From: Burkholderiaceae bacterium
GTDB lineage: Bacteria; Pseudomonadota; Gammaproteobacteria; Burkholderiales; Burkholderiaceae_B
DNA length: 64,000 bases
Assembly: GCA_017983955.1 (NCBI GenBank)
Contig: JAGOAJ010000007.1
Coordinates: forward strand, 1-64,000
Direction of reading: 5' to 3'
Shown here: piece after piece, positions 54,529 through 63,514 of the stretch
How positions within the stretch are numbered: position 1 is the stretch's first letter
Layout: each line of letters begins with the position of its first letter
The notes under the pieces: generated by a model
The model's input: only the letters and a program-made list of their open reading frames with translations
What the model was told of the DNA's origin: nothing
Databases searched by the model: none
Made by a program: the position numbers and the translations under genes

Positions 54529-55290
54529 ATGAATACAAACGTTATTTATGGGGACCTTGCAGGTAAGGTCGCCGTGGTCACCGGTGCGAATGGTGGGATA
54601 GGTCGTGCCATTGTTGAGCAGTTGTTAGCGTCAGGCACCACTGTTATTGCTACAGGCCTGGATATTACAAGCATGCAGCCAGGCTACGTAGCAAGCACCG
54701 GAACTCTTGACCTGCGAGTGCTGGACGTAACAAACACAGATCAAATACGTGATCTGGCTGATGCCATTGCGGCGAAGTACGGCGCGATTGATATTTGGAT
54801 AAACAACGCTGGCACATTGGCCCGTGAGCCGGCGTTGACTATTGAACCCGACGCATGGCAGCACACTTTTGATGTGAACTTAAAGGGTACTTTTTTTGGG
54901 GCTCAAGCGGCTTGCCGTCATATGGCGAAACAGGGCTCTGGCTCCATCATCAACTTGTCAAGTTACGCAGGTATCAAGGCAAGGCCAAACTGTGCAGATT
55001 ATGCAGCAGCTAAAGCCGGTGTTGCACACATGACGGAATGCCTTGCTCTGGAGTGGGGGCCTTTAGGGGTGCGGGTTAATGCGATTGCCCCTGGCTATAT
55101 TGATACACCGATGAGCAGTTGGATGCATGCGGACGCTAATGTTTCTAAGACCTACCTAGAGCGTACACCAATCCGCCGCATTGGAACTCCCCAGGAAATC
55201 GCTGCCAGCGCACTGTTTTTAGCATCGTCAGCGTCGTCCTACGTCACAGGCCATGTACTGGTCGTCGACGGTGGAATATCGAAGGCTTAA
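54529..55290 (+). CDS. Short-chain dehydrogenase/reductase
   Basis: 253 residues, classical SDR. Coenzyme loop TGANGGIGRAIVEQLL (about 19-34), structural WINNAGTLAR, catalytic Ser in INLSSYAGIKARPN and Tyr-x3-Lys in DYAAAKAGVAHM, and C-terminal VLVVDGGISKA. It oxidises or reduces a hydroxyl group on the substrate imported by the MHS carrier. The second SDR follows 15 bases later. Confidence 0.93.
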   Translation: MNTNVIYGDLAGKVAVVTGANGGIGRAIVEQLLASGTTVIATGLDITSMQPGYVASTGTLDLRVLDVTNTDQIRDLADAIAAKYGAIDIWINNAGTLAREPALTIEPDAWQHTFDVNLKGTFFGAQAACRHMAKQGSGSIINLSSYAGIKARPNCADYAAAKAGVAHMTECLALEWGPLGVRVNAIAPGYIDTPMSSWMHADANVSKTYLERTPIRRIGTPQEIAASALFLASSASSYVTGHVLVVDGGISKA

Positions 55291-55305
55291 TTAAAGGTTG
55301 CCTAT

Positions 55306-56118
55306 ATGCCAGAGTTTTGGAATGGAAAAGCATGCGTAATTACTGGAGGTGCGCGTGGGCAAGGCGCAGCAGAAGTATTGCGCTTGCTTCAGGCTGGGGC
55401 AACGGTTTTTGCCGTTGATGTTTTGCCTGCTATGGACAGCAGTTGGGACGAGCTACGCGCAGCTACGCAAGAGTTTTCGGACAAGCTGATCACCCATACC
55501 TGCGATGTGTCCAAGCATAGTGACTGGGAAATTCTTGTCCACAGGATTAAGGAGCAAGGCGTGCCCTTATATGGGCTGGTCAACAATGCAGGTATCACCT
55601 TGCGCAAGACCTTGTCTGAGACGGAGCCCGAAGAATGGGATCATCTTTTGGGCATTAACCTGACAGGGCCTTTCTTAGGTATTCGTAGCCTGGCCCCTAT
55701 GATGGCAGATGGTGGAGCCATCGTTAACATTTCATCAACGGCAGGGCTTACCGGCTATTTCAGTGCGGCCTATACGGCCAGTAAATGGGGCATACGTGGG
55801 CTTACCCGATCAGCGGCGATGGAACTGGCCGATCGAAAGATACGTGTCAACTGCATATGTCCAGGCCTAGTCGAAACACCCATGATCCTACAGCCAAACG
55901 CCCAACACGATGCGGAAAAAGCCAAGCTTTTTTATGAGGGTAACCGAGATGCCACGCTACTATCGCGAGGGGCTGACCCAGATGAGATTGCCGCCGCCGT
56001 TATGTTCTTGCTTGGCCCGGAAGCTTCATTTATTACCGGCGCGGACCTGCCAGTAGATGGTGGGATGCTGGGCGGCGGAATCTATTGGCGTATTGGAAAG
56101 GCTACTGGGAATTTGTAG
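55306..56118 (+). CDS. Short-chain dehydrogenase/reductase
   Basis: 270 residues, classical SDR: TGGARGQGAAEVLRLL (coenzyme loop), LVNNAGITLRKTL, VNISSTAGLTGYFS and YTASKWGIRGLTRSAAME (Tyr and Lys), and CPGLVETPM. The dinucleotide loop GARGQG is like that of 3-alpha/20-beta-hydroxysteroid dehydrogenases and mycofactocin-type enzymes. It differs from the SDR before it, so the operon carries two distinct oxidation steps. It ends the LysR-controlled operon. Confidence 0.92.
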   Translation: MPEFWNGKACVITGGARGQGAAEVLRLLQAGATVFAVDVLPAMDSSWDELRAATQEFSDKLITHTCDVSKHSDWEILVHRIKEQGVPLYGLVNNAGITLRKTLSETEPEEWDHLLGINLTGPFLGIRSLAPMMADGGAIVNISSTAGLTGYFSAAYTASKWGIRGLTRSAAMELADRKIRVNCICPGLVETPMILQPNAQHDAEKAKLFYEGNRDATLLSRGADPDEIAAAVMFLLGPEASFITGADLPVDGGMLGGGIYWRIGKATGNL

Positions 56119-56230
56119 TTGCGGCATTTTGTCGTGCCCCGTATTGTCTCGTATCAAGGCAGGGACAGCGATCCTCCTACAATAGGGCATCGACTGTCTT
56201 CACCACAGGGCGGTCAATCCGGGAGCGAAC

Positions 56231-58294
56231 ATGCCGCGCTATATAAAATTTATCCTGTGGGGATGTTCCGGCCTTTTGCTGATATTGGCCCTGGCCGCTC
56301 TGATAGCGGCCACTTTCAATTGGAACCATGTCAAGCCGTGGGTCAACAAACAAGCTACTGAATTTGCTAATCGGCCGGTAACGATTGAAGGTGACCTGTC
56401 GGTGAACTGGTTGCGTTCCCAAGAGCACAGTGGATGGCGTGGCTGGGTGCCGTGGCCCGAAGTTACCGCCCAGCAGCTTACCGTCGGAAACCCGCAGGGC
56501 AGCGCCCTGGAGGGAAATATGGCCGAGGTCAAGAACCTTACCGTGGTAATCAATCCCCTGGCCTTGCTTGATCACTCGGTTGAACTCCTGCGCCTCAAGA
56601 TAGACGAGGCCAATGTCGTGCTGAACCGCGACGCGGAAGGTGCCAACAATTGGACATTCACTCAGAAAGACACCCAGGACCGGGCTTCGTCGAAGTGGCA
56701 ACTCAACGTGCTGCAAGTACAGCTATCACGGGCCAGGGTGCATGTCGTCGATGTGGCCAGCAAGCTTGACATGAACGCCGAGCTTAATACCTTGCAAGAA
56801 GCAAGCAAGGATGGTTACGGCATAGGGTTCAAGGCCAGCGGTACCTATAATGATGCCGCCATCAACGGCGAAGGGCAGGCGGGCGACATCCTGTCTTTGC
56901 GGGCGGGCAGCGATCCGTTCCCGCTGCAAGGCAAAGTCAGCGTGGGGGAAACCATCATAGCTATCGAAGGTTCGGTGACCAAGCCGCAACAACTTGCGGC
57001 TCTCGATGTGCGGCTACATCTTGCCGGCAACAGTATGGCCGATCTGTATCCGCTGATAGGAGTGGCGTTACCCAGTACTCCGCCGTACAGCACCGAAGGC
57101 CGCCTTGTAGGTATGCTTGAAGGCGATGACGACAATTGGCGGTATGAAGCCTTCAAGGGCATTGTGGGTGAAAGCGACCTGAATGGCACACTGGAATACC
57201 AGGTGCGCGAACCCCGCTCGCTGCTCACCGGAGAGGTCGAGTCACAGCTATTGCGACTCAAGGATCTTGGACCCTTGATCGGGGCTGACACCAGCGAGGT
57301 CAAAGGAAAAAATTCAAAAGACCAGGTGAAGCCGCCGCCGGGCCAGGTTCTGCCCGTCGATCCCATCAGTACCAAGACTTGGGCAGCCATGGACGCAGAT
57401 GTCAAGTTCAAGGGCCTAAAAATACTACGTGACCAGCACTTGCCGCTGGACAACATCGAAGCGCATGTCAAATTGCAAGACCGTGTACTGTCGTTCACGC
57501 CGCTGAATTTCGGTTTCGCCGACGGAACGCTTAGCAATACGATCACCCTGGATGGACGTGGCGAAAAACTTCGGGCTGAAATGGATACGGCTGCGCGTCA
57601 CCTGAAGTTGAAAAAGCTTTTCCCGGGCGCGGAGAGCATGGATGCCAGTTTTGGCGAATTGCATGGCGATGCGGCGCTTAAGGGGCAAGGCAACTCCGTT
57701 GCTGAACTTTTGGGCCATGCTGATGGTGAAATCAAAGCATTGGTAAGCCGAGGCACGGTCAGCCATTTCTTGATGGAGGCCGCCGGCCTCAACGTAGCCA
57801 ACATGATTCTGCTCAAGCTGTTTGGCGATGAACAGGTCGTCTTGAATTGCGTCGCCGCCGACTTTGGTGTGCGCGATGGGCTCATGCAAGTCCGTGTCTT
57901 TAAGCTAGAAACAGACGACACAACGGTGGATATCACGGGCGACATTAATTTGCGCAGTGAAAAGCTGGATCTCGATGTGCGGCCGGAAAATAAGACGCTT
58001 CGCATCTTCACGCTACGCTCACCCTTGTATGCCAAGGGTACTTTAAAGGATCCTGACGTAGGCGTGCAGGTGGGCCCTCTGGCAGCGCGCGCCGGCGCGG
58101 CCATCGCACTTGGCGTTGTGGCGACTCCTTTCGCGGCGTTGTTGCCCTTACTTAATACCGGAACTAACGACGCCAACGACTGTGCGCCTGTGGTGGGCGA
58201 CACAACTAAAAAGTCGGGCTCTGGCCAAGATCAAAAAGAACCTAAGCCGAAGAACCCCCGTGAAAACTGGCCGTCTTCGCAACCGCTTCCGTAA
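56231..58294 (+). CDS. AsmA family protein
   Basis: 687 residues with GGAG site. The N-terminal membrane anchor (about 8-30, CSGLLLILALAALIAATFNW) is followed by the AsmA pattern KPWVNKQATEFANRPVTIEGDLSVNWL, a long beta-rich periplasmic region (repeated VEVxL-type strands) and the C-terminal AsmA domain with EIKALVSRGTVSHFLMEAAGLN, FGVRDGLMQVRVFKLETDDTT and SPLYAKGTLKDPDVGVQVG, then a basic/proline tail. AsmA-like proteins are thought to carry phospholipids between membranes. It appears monocistronic. Confidence 0.9.
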   Translation: MPRYIKFILWGCSGLLLILALAALIAATFNWNHVKPWVNKQATEFANRPVTIEGDLSVNWLRSQEHSGWRGWVPWPEVTAQQLTVGNPQGSALEGNMAEVKNLTVVINPLALLDHSVELLRLKIDEANVVLNRDAEGANNWTFTQKDTQDRASSKWQLNVLQVQLSRARVHVVDVASKLDMNAELNTLQEASKDGYGIGFKASGTYNDAAINGEGQAGDILSLRAGSDPFPLQGKVSVGETIIAIEGSVTKPQQLAALDVRLHLAGNSMADLYPLIGVALPSTPPYSTEGRLVGMLEGDDDNWRYEAFKGIVGESDLNGTLEYQVREPRSLLTGEVESQLLRLKDLGPLIGADTSEVKGKNSKDQVKPPPGQVLPVDPISTKTWAAMDADVKFKGLKILRDQHLPLDNIEAHVKLQDRVLSFTPLNFGFADGTLSNTITLDGRGEKLRAEMDTAARHLKLKKLFPGAESMDASFGELHGDAALKGQGNSVAELLGHADGEIKALVSRGTVSHFLMEAAGLNVANMILLKLFGDEQVVLNCVAADFGVRDGLMQVRVFKLETDDTTVDITGDINLRSEKLDLDVRPENKTLRIFTLRSPLYAKGTLKDPDVGVQVGPLAARAGAAIALGVVATPFAALLPLLNTGTNDANDCAPVVGDTTKKSGSGQDQKEPKPKNPRENWPSSQPLP

Positions 58295-58406
58295 GCGGTA
58301 GGGGACCGTCCCATCATAGGCAGTCGCAGGTTGCTATTTATAGGAATGCTCGTTAAATTGTCCCAGCGGTAGGTGCTTGCCATTAATTTTCAACAACGAG
58401 TCGCTA

Positions 58407-58955
58407 ATGATAATAATCCAACGAATTGCCACGGCTATTGGAATTTTGGTGTTTTCTCTAGGGTTGGCCCATGCCGCCAACGCCCAGCCGCTAACGCCCC
58501 AGCAGGTTGAACGCTTTATAGCCAGCATGCCTGAAACCGCAGCACTGGGCGACAAACATGACGATAACAAACGCCGCACCATCGATCCGGCACAGCCTTT
58601 GACCTCGAGTCTTAAGCTGATGGATAAGCAAAGCCCGGCATATGCTGATCTTGCTCAGCTTGCCTCGCGCCACGGGTTTTCTAGCGTAGAGCAATGGGCC
58701 AATGTGGGTGACCGAACCATAGCGGCTTACGGTATCGCGGCAAGCGGAGTGACCACAAGTGAAGTGGAAGCCGGCTATCAACAAGGTATTGCCAACATTA
58801 ACAAGGACCCTGGCCTTACTGCCGCCAAGAAGGAAGCTATCTTGGTTGGCATGAAAAAAGGCCATCAACGCAACATGAATGCCCGCCAGTCAGTGGAGCC
58901 GGATCTGGCCGCGGTGCGGCCACACATGACCGAGCTGGGTAAACTATTGGAATAG
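58407..58955 (+). CDS. Secreted protein of unknown function
   Basis: 182 residues from the ATG at 58407; a TTG at 58377 gives a longer, less likely form. The signal peptide (about 2-27: MIIIQRIATAIGILVFSLGL then AHAANAQ) leads to a soluble, helical mature protein with PLTPQQVERFIASMP, ADLAQLASRHGFSSVEQWAN and a charged C-terminal half (TAAKKEAILVGMKKGHQRN). There are no cysteines or lipobox in the mature part. I do not recognise a family with a known function. It has one gene each side and no obvious operon. Confidence 0.7.
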   Translation: MIIIQRIATAIGILVFSLGLAHAANAQPLTPQQVERFIASMPETAALGDKHDDNKRRTIDPAQPLTSSLKLMDKQSPAYADLAQLASRHGFSSVEQWANVGDRTIAAYGIAASGVTTSEVEAGYQQGIANINKDPGLTAAKKEAILVGMKKGHQRNMNARQSVEPDLAAVRPHMTELGKLLE

Positions 58956-58978
58956 TCGGTAGTACTTAGATCAGTGCA

Positions 58979-60040
58979 TTATGCAAGCAGGGCATCTAAA
59001 TCCAGAGTCGATCGCACGCCAATATCATCAAAATGTCGATCCAGCCACTCGCTTGCCGCTTCGCGTCCTTTAGCGTGCAGCATTAGCAAGAAATCCCACT
59101 CGGCATTCATTTTGCTTGAGGCACCTAAGCCTTTGAGCTCAACATCGCCGTCTATGCGGTGCATGAGCATCTGCTTGTAGTGGGCAGGATGCAGGTGACC
59201 TTCGTCCAGTTGCCGGGTGACAAACCGTATAGCGCGTAACTCTGCTAAAAGGCTGCTGTTAAACGTGATCTCGTTGATGCGATCCTGAATTTCTTGTGCA
59301 GTCCTTGGGACCTCCGGCACATTGATAGGGTTAATCTGCACGATAAGAATGTCGCGTCCAACACAGCGGTAGATAAGTGGGTGCAGTGCGGGGTTGCCTG
59401 AGTAGCCTCCGTCCCAGTAGGCTTCTCCGTCGATTTCGACGGCAGGAAACATGTTCGGCAGACAGGCCGAGGCCATCACGATATCGGGCGATAGGTCTTC
59501 ATTGGTGAAGACGCGCGCACGCCCGGTGCGTACGTTGGTGGCCGGGATGAAAAGCTTCAAGGCAGCGTGTTGTACAGCTTCGAAGTCTATGTGCTCTGTC
59601 AAAAAATCCTTTAAGGGATTGATGTTAAGCGGATTGAGTTCGTAGGGCGATGCCAGCCGGCTAATCAGATCCAGCATCATGTAGCCTGGCGAGTTATTGA
59701 GACTCCAGTTTCCTGTGGCCCTGTCCCAAGGCGTGCGTTGGATCAGACTAAGCCAGGCCCCTTCGCTTGCTGATTTCCAGAAGTTGTGCAAAGCAGCACG
59801 GGCACCCTCATGGCCGCCTCGATGCAGGCCGTCGGCAAGCGCCACGGCATTCATAGCGCCGGCGCTTGTCCCACTAATAGCTTCGATGGTGATGCGTTCG
59901 TCTTCCAATATTCTATCGAGCACACCCCACGTAAAGGCACCGTGTGAACCGCCGCCCTGTAACGCCAAGCTGATCGATTTCGTTTGCTTTTGGCCATTGC
60001 GCTGGCGCTGGTGCACCGGTTGCTGAGCTGTGCTGATGAT
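58979..60040 (-). CDS. Patatin-like phospholipase; start codon uncertain
   Basis: About 350 residues. Patatin domain with oxyanion loop LALQGGGSHGAFTWG, nucleophile elbow AISGTSAGAMNA and the catalytic Asp in YWDGGYSGNPAL. The only good ribosome site, AGGAGA (60044-60049), is followed 3-6 bases later by ATC ATC, in frame, not by ATG/GTG/TTG. Standard starts in the frame are a GTG at 60139 without ribosome site and a GTG at 60016 about 27 bases beyond the AGGAGA. I place the start at the first ATC (60040). The enzyme is a cytoplasmic lipid acyl hydrolase, probable substrate phospholipid. Confidence 0.82.
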   Translation of the reverse strand: MISTAQQPVHQRQRNGQKQTKSISLALQGGGSHGAFTWGVLDRILEDERITIEAISGTSAGAMNAVALADGLHRGGHEGARAALHNFWKSASEGAWLSLIQRTPWDRATGNWSLNNSPGYMMLDLISRLASPYELNPLNINPLKDFLTEHIDFEAVQHAALKLFIPATNVRTGRARVFTNEDLSPDIVMASACLPNMFPAVEIDGEAYWDGGYSGNPALHPLIYRCVGRDILIVQINPINVPEVPRTAQEIQDRINEITFNSSLLAELRAIRFVTRQLDEGHLHPAHYKQMLMHRIDGDVELKGLGASSKMNAEWDFLLMLHAKGREAASEWLDRHFDDIGVRSTLDLDALLA

Positions 60041-60181
60041 TGTTCTCCTGGTGTTAATAAGGGGAGTGCGTCTGACTGGTCGCTTAGCTATGGAAATAAT
60101 GATAACGGATGTAATCAATAGGCACCATTTTTGCTGCACTGAGGTACCTGGTTACGGTTAAACTGAGCCAGCCTTTCCCGC

Positions 60182-62188
60182 GTGATTGCGATACTTCCAT
60201 TGATTCAAACTCCAACTTCCAGTTCTCTGCCGCCTGTGCTTGCCGGCCCCATCTTGCGCCGCCTAGAGCCGGATCGCCTTGTGTTGTGGCTAGTCGGCAG
60301 CGCACCGTTGCGTCTGACGCTAATCCTTGAGCCCACTGGTGGTTCGGCCCGGCGAATCGCCCTTGATGCTACATGCTGTCGCGTCCTTCCCATAGGCCGC
60401 CATGCCTGTTTGCACTTCATTAACGTGAGTCTGCCAGAGCCGCTACCGCAGGACACGGTCATTCAGTACGACCTGATCGTGGCGCTGGACGACGGCGGCG
60501 AAGCGAATATCGCGCAATGGGCGCCACACCTGCTGCATGAGGGCGCGACGCGGCCCAGCTTGGTGCTGCGCAGCCGTGCAGACGACATTCTTTTCGGCTC
60601 ATGCCGCAAGCCGCACCATCCCTCGCGCGACGGGCTCGCGCGCGCCGACAGTCTATTGGCCGACCATATCGGGCGGGCCGACGCGCGGCCTGCCATGCTC
60701 ATGCTGTGCGGCGATCAGGTCTATGCCGATGATGTGGCCGGTCCCATGCTCGCAGCGATCCATTCGCTGATTCATCGTCTTGGTCTATATGGCGAGTGCC
60801 TGGAAGGCGCAGTCGTTTCAGATAGCGTAGCGCTTTTTGCCCATCCCGCCAGCTATTACCGCAGAGAAGATCTGTTGCCCGCGTTCAAGTCCAACGAGGC
60901 GCTGCGCGAGCGCTTCTTCGGCGGCGTGGAAAAGCCAATTTTCACCACGGCCAATGCGCACAACCACCTGATGACGCTGGCCGAGGTGATGGCTATGTAT
61001 CTGCTAGTCTGGTCACCTGTACCATGGCAACTCGTGCCCCAGCCGACTATGCCCGTACTTGATGCCGAGTACGCGCACCGCTGGCGACGCGAGGCCAAAG
61101 CGCTGCAGGGATTCTGCAGCGATCTCCCACAGGCCGCACGTCTGCTCGCCCATGTTCAGACGCTGATGATCTTTGACGACCACGACATCACTGATGACTG
61201 GAACCTCTCGGCCAAGTGGGAAACCACTGCCTATGAACATCCATTCTCGCGGCGCATCGTAGGCAATGCGTTGATGGCCTACATGCTGTGCCAGGGTTGG
61301 GGAAACCGTCCCGATGTCTTCGGCGCGCTGCTCGACGACATGGACGCACTGACAGCCACGCTCGACGCCAAAGACCGGCTTGACGCTGCCACGCAGGACG
61401 TGCTGATCAGTCGACTGCTATCTTTTGACCAGTGGGACTACGTGTTGCGCACGCAACCTACTGTAATCGTGCTCGATACACGCACACGTCGCTGGCGTAG
61501 CCAGCGATTTCCCAGCCGTCCCTCGGGACTGATGGACTGGGAGTCGCTGACCGATCTGCAGCATGAATTGCTTGATGAAACGGCAGCCGTGATTGTCTCG
61601 CCAACGCCCATGTTTGGCGTCAAACTTATCGAGGTAATACAGCGGGCATGCGCCTTTGCTGGCCAGGCCCTAACCGTCGACGCCGAGAACTGGATGGCGC
61701 ATCGCGGCGCTGCCAGTGTAATGCTCAACATATTCCGCCATTCTCGCACGCCGGGCAATTACGTTATCCTGTCGGGCGATGTACATTACTCCTTTGCCTA
61801 TGATGTGCAGGTTCGCGACCGAGATCGCACGCCGCACATCTGGCAGATAACAAGCAGCGGCATCAAAAACGAATTTCCGCGAGGGCTGCTCGACTGGTTG
61901 GATCGCCTCAACCGCTGGCTTTACGCGCCGCGCTCGCCTTTGAACTGGCTCACCCAGCGCCGAGACTTAGCTATCCGTCCGCGCTTGCCAGATCAGCGTC
62001 GCCGCGGTGAACGCTTGTGGAACGGTGCGGGCATAGGCCAAGTGTGGCTTGACGCGCAGGGCCGGCCCGCCCGCATCCTGCAGCACAACGCCGATGGACG
62101 TCCTTCCACTCAGTTCCTTGCGCCAGACCACCCCGCATCGACAACGCAGACTGTCGAACAACCAAGCCCAAGGAGTTCAGGAACATGA
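60182..62188 (+). CDS. PhoD-like alkaline phosphatase / metallophosphatase
   Basis: 668 residues from a GTG at 60182 with no strong ribosome site; the true start may be later. PhoD-like metallophosphatase motifs: ILFGSCRKPHHPSRDG, LMLCGDQVYADDVAGP (metal-binding Asp), MIFDDHDITDDWNLS and VILSGDVHYSFAYDV (metal His). No Sec or Tat signal is visible, in contrast to secreted PhoD, so it is likely a cytoplasmic phosphodiesterase-type enzyme. Its stop overlaps the dienelactone hydrolase start (ATGA). Confidence 0.86.
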   Translation: MIAILPLIQTPTSSSLPPVLAGPILRRLEPDRLVLWLVGSAPLRLTLILEPTGGSARRIALDATCCRVLPIGRHACLHFINVSLPEPLPQDTVIQYDLIVALDDGGEANIAQWAPHLLHEGATRPSLVLRSRADDILFGSCRKPHHPSRDGLARADSLLADHIGRADARPAMLMLCGDQVYADDVAGPMLAAIHSLIHRLGLYGECLEGAVVSDSVALFAHPASYYRREDLLPAFKSNEALRERFFGGVEKPIFTTANAHNHLMTLAEVMAMYLLVWSPVPWQLVPQPTMPVLDAEYAHRWRREAKALQGFCSDLPQAARLLAHVQTLMIFDDHDITDDWNLSAKWETTAYEHPFSRRIVGNALMAYMLCQGWGNRPDVFGALLDDMDALTATLDAKDRLDAATQDVLISRLLSFDQWDYVLRTQPTVIVLDTRTRRWRSQRFPSRPSGLMDWESLTDLQHELLDETAAVIVSPTPMFGVKLIEVIQRACAFAGQALTVDAENWMAHRGAASVMLNIFRHSRTPGNYVILSGDVHYSFAYDVQVRDRDRTPHIWQITSSGIKNEFPRGLLDWLDRLNRWLYAPRSPLNWLTQRRDLAIRPRLPDQRRRGERLWNGAGIGQVWLDAQGRPARILQHNADGRPSTQFLAPDHPASTTQTVEQPSPRSSGT

Positions 62189-62877
62189 ATCACGTCACCC
62201 TAACCAGTAAAGAAGGTAAGTCTTTTGGTGCCTACGTCGTGGAGGCCGCAAGCCAGAACGCCCCAGGCATCGTTCTGGTTCAGGAGATTTTCGGGGTCAA
62301 TGCAGCCATGCGCGCGGCCGCAGAGCGTTGGGCGAGCTTGGGCTATCACGTCATCTGCCCGGATTTGTTCTGGCGTAAAGAGGCAGGCGTTGAGCTTGAT
62401 CCAACCAAACCCGAGGAGTTCGCACGCGGCGTCGAGCTTATGCTCAGCATAGACGAAGACCTTGTTGTTGCTGACTTAGAAGTGGCTAGAGCCTGGCTTG
62501 AGGACAAAGGCGGAAGCGACCGCATTGCCGGGCTGGGTTACTGCTGGGGTGGCCGTTTGGTAGTACGCATGGCCGCAGATACCGGCGTCAAATGCGCGGT
62601 CAGCTACTACGGCGTGGGGTTGGAGCAGCTGGTTCCCATCACACCGGCCTTAGCTGCGCCTACCTTGCTGCACATCGCTGCGCTGGACAGTTACGTGCCC
62701 GAGCCTGTGCGCAACACCATTCAAGCCGGCGTCAAACACCGCGACGAATGGGAAACGCATATCTATGAAGGGTGTGATCATGCTTTCGCACGGCCAGGTA
62801 GTCAGCGTCGTAACGAGCAGGCAGCCCAACTGGCGGAACAGCGATCACTGGCCTTTATGCAGCAATATTTGCAGTAA
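62185..62877 (+). CDS. Dienelactone hydrolase family protein
   Basis: 230 residues, starting within the phosphatase stop. Alpha/beta hydrolase of the dienelactone hydrolase group: VLVQEIFGVNAAMRA, GYHVICPDLFWR, cysteine nucleophile in LGYCWGGRL, acid in ALDSYVPEPV and histidine in GCDHAFARPG. Dienelactone hydrolase opens 4-carboxymethylenebut-2-en-4-olide in chlorocatechol degradation, but most homologues have other or unknown substrates. No chlorocatechol gene is near. A weak hairpin follows. Confidence 0.9.
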   Translation: MNHVTLTSKEGKSFGAYVVEAASQNAPGIVLVQEIFGVNAAMRAAAERWASLGYHVICPDLFWRKEAGVELDPTKPEEFARGVELMLSIDEDLVVADLEVARAWLEDKGGSDRIAGLGYCWGGRLVVRMAADTGVKCAVSYYGVGLEQLVPITPALAAPTLLHIAALDSYVPEPVRNTIQAGVKHRDEWETHIYEGCDHAFARPGSQRRNEQAAQLAEQRSLAFMQQYLQ

Positions 62878-62886
62878 TGCCCAGTA

Positions 62887-62917
62887 GGCTGAGAGCGACA
62901 GAGGTCGCGGCTCAGCC
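62887..62917. terminator. Imperfect hairpin between convergent genes
   Basis: GGCTGAG ... CTCAGCC, with an inner GCGAC/GTCGC pairing and a small internal mismatch, lies between the dienelactone hydrolase and RidA genes. The minus strand has only four T following. Probably a modest bidirectional terminator. Confidence 0.4.
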
Positions 62918-62924
62918 AAAACAC

Positions 62925-63278
62925 TTAGGCCTTGACCACTGCCGTGACACCAATCTCAACGGTGTATTGCGGAAAAGCCAGCTTGGACTCAACGCAGGCT
63001 CGTGCCGGCGTGTGACCCTGTGGCACCCATGCGTCCCATACAGAGTTCATTTCATTGAATGTCGCTGCATCTGCGATCCAGATGTTTGCGCTGACGATAT
63101 CTTCTTTGGATGCGCCGGCTTCAGCAAGGATGCTGTCGATCTTGGCAAGGATCTGTTCTGTTTGCCCGGCAACGTTGGCGTTGGTGTCGTCTGCGACTTG
63201 GCCAGACAAAAATATAAAGCCGTTGGCGACGACTGCAGCGCTCATTCGGGCGTTGGACTGAATACGTTGAATGCTCAT
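62925..63278 (-). CDS. RidA family protein
   Basis: 117 residues from the ATG at 63278, with AGGA upstream. RidA-fold: MSAAVVANGFIFLSGQVADD, QILAKIDSILAEAGASKEDIVSANIW and the conserved arginine in TPARACVESKLAFPQYTVEIGVTAVV. Here the start reads SIQRIQSNARMS, the usual R-I-x-S N terminus. It is divergent from the indolepyruvate oxidoreductase gene and shares an operator-rich gap. It may protect the pathway from enamine/imine intermediates of amino acid metabolism. Confidence 0.91.
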   Translation of the reverse strand: MSIQRIQSNARMSAAVVANGFIFLSGQVADDTNANVAGQTEQILAKIDSILAEAGASKEDIVSANIWIADAATFNEMNSVWDAWVPQGHTPARACVESKLAFPQYTVEIGVTAVVKA

Positions 63279-63336
63279 CCTGGAATTCCTTTTATTAAAC
63301 TCATCAAAGTGTATTTGATGTGTGTATCTACATAAG

Positions 63337-63344
63337 TGTCGACA
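63337..63344. promoter_or_regulatory. TGTCGACA operator-like palindrome 1
   Basis: Perfect palindrome TGTCGACA, 59 bases from the RidA start, within the divergent RidA / oxidoreductase gap. A neighbouring near-palindrome TGTATCTACA lies at 63323-63332. Confidence 0.4.
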
Positions 63345-63449
63345 CATCAGTAGGCAGAAGTATATTCAGGTATTTCCATTGAAAATATTAGGGATTCTCC
63401 TAATATAAAAAATAAATGCAATCTTCATAATGTGGCCTATGTATCGAAG

Positions 63450-63469
63450 TGTCGACAATCATGTAGACA
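63450..63469. promoter_or_regulatory. TGTCGACA and TGTAGACA operator-like pair
   Basis: TGTCGACA at 63450-63457 and the variant TGTAGACA at 63462-63469, 12 bases apart centre to centre, lie 46-65 bases before the oxidoreductase start. With the copy at 63337 there are three related 8-base palindromes in one 236-base gap, a good sign of a shared repressor. Confidence 0.45.
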
Positions 63470-63514
63470 ATAATTCGATCGACAAAGAAGTGGGTGCAAT
63501 CAGTGGAGACCAGC

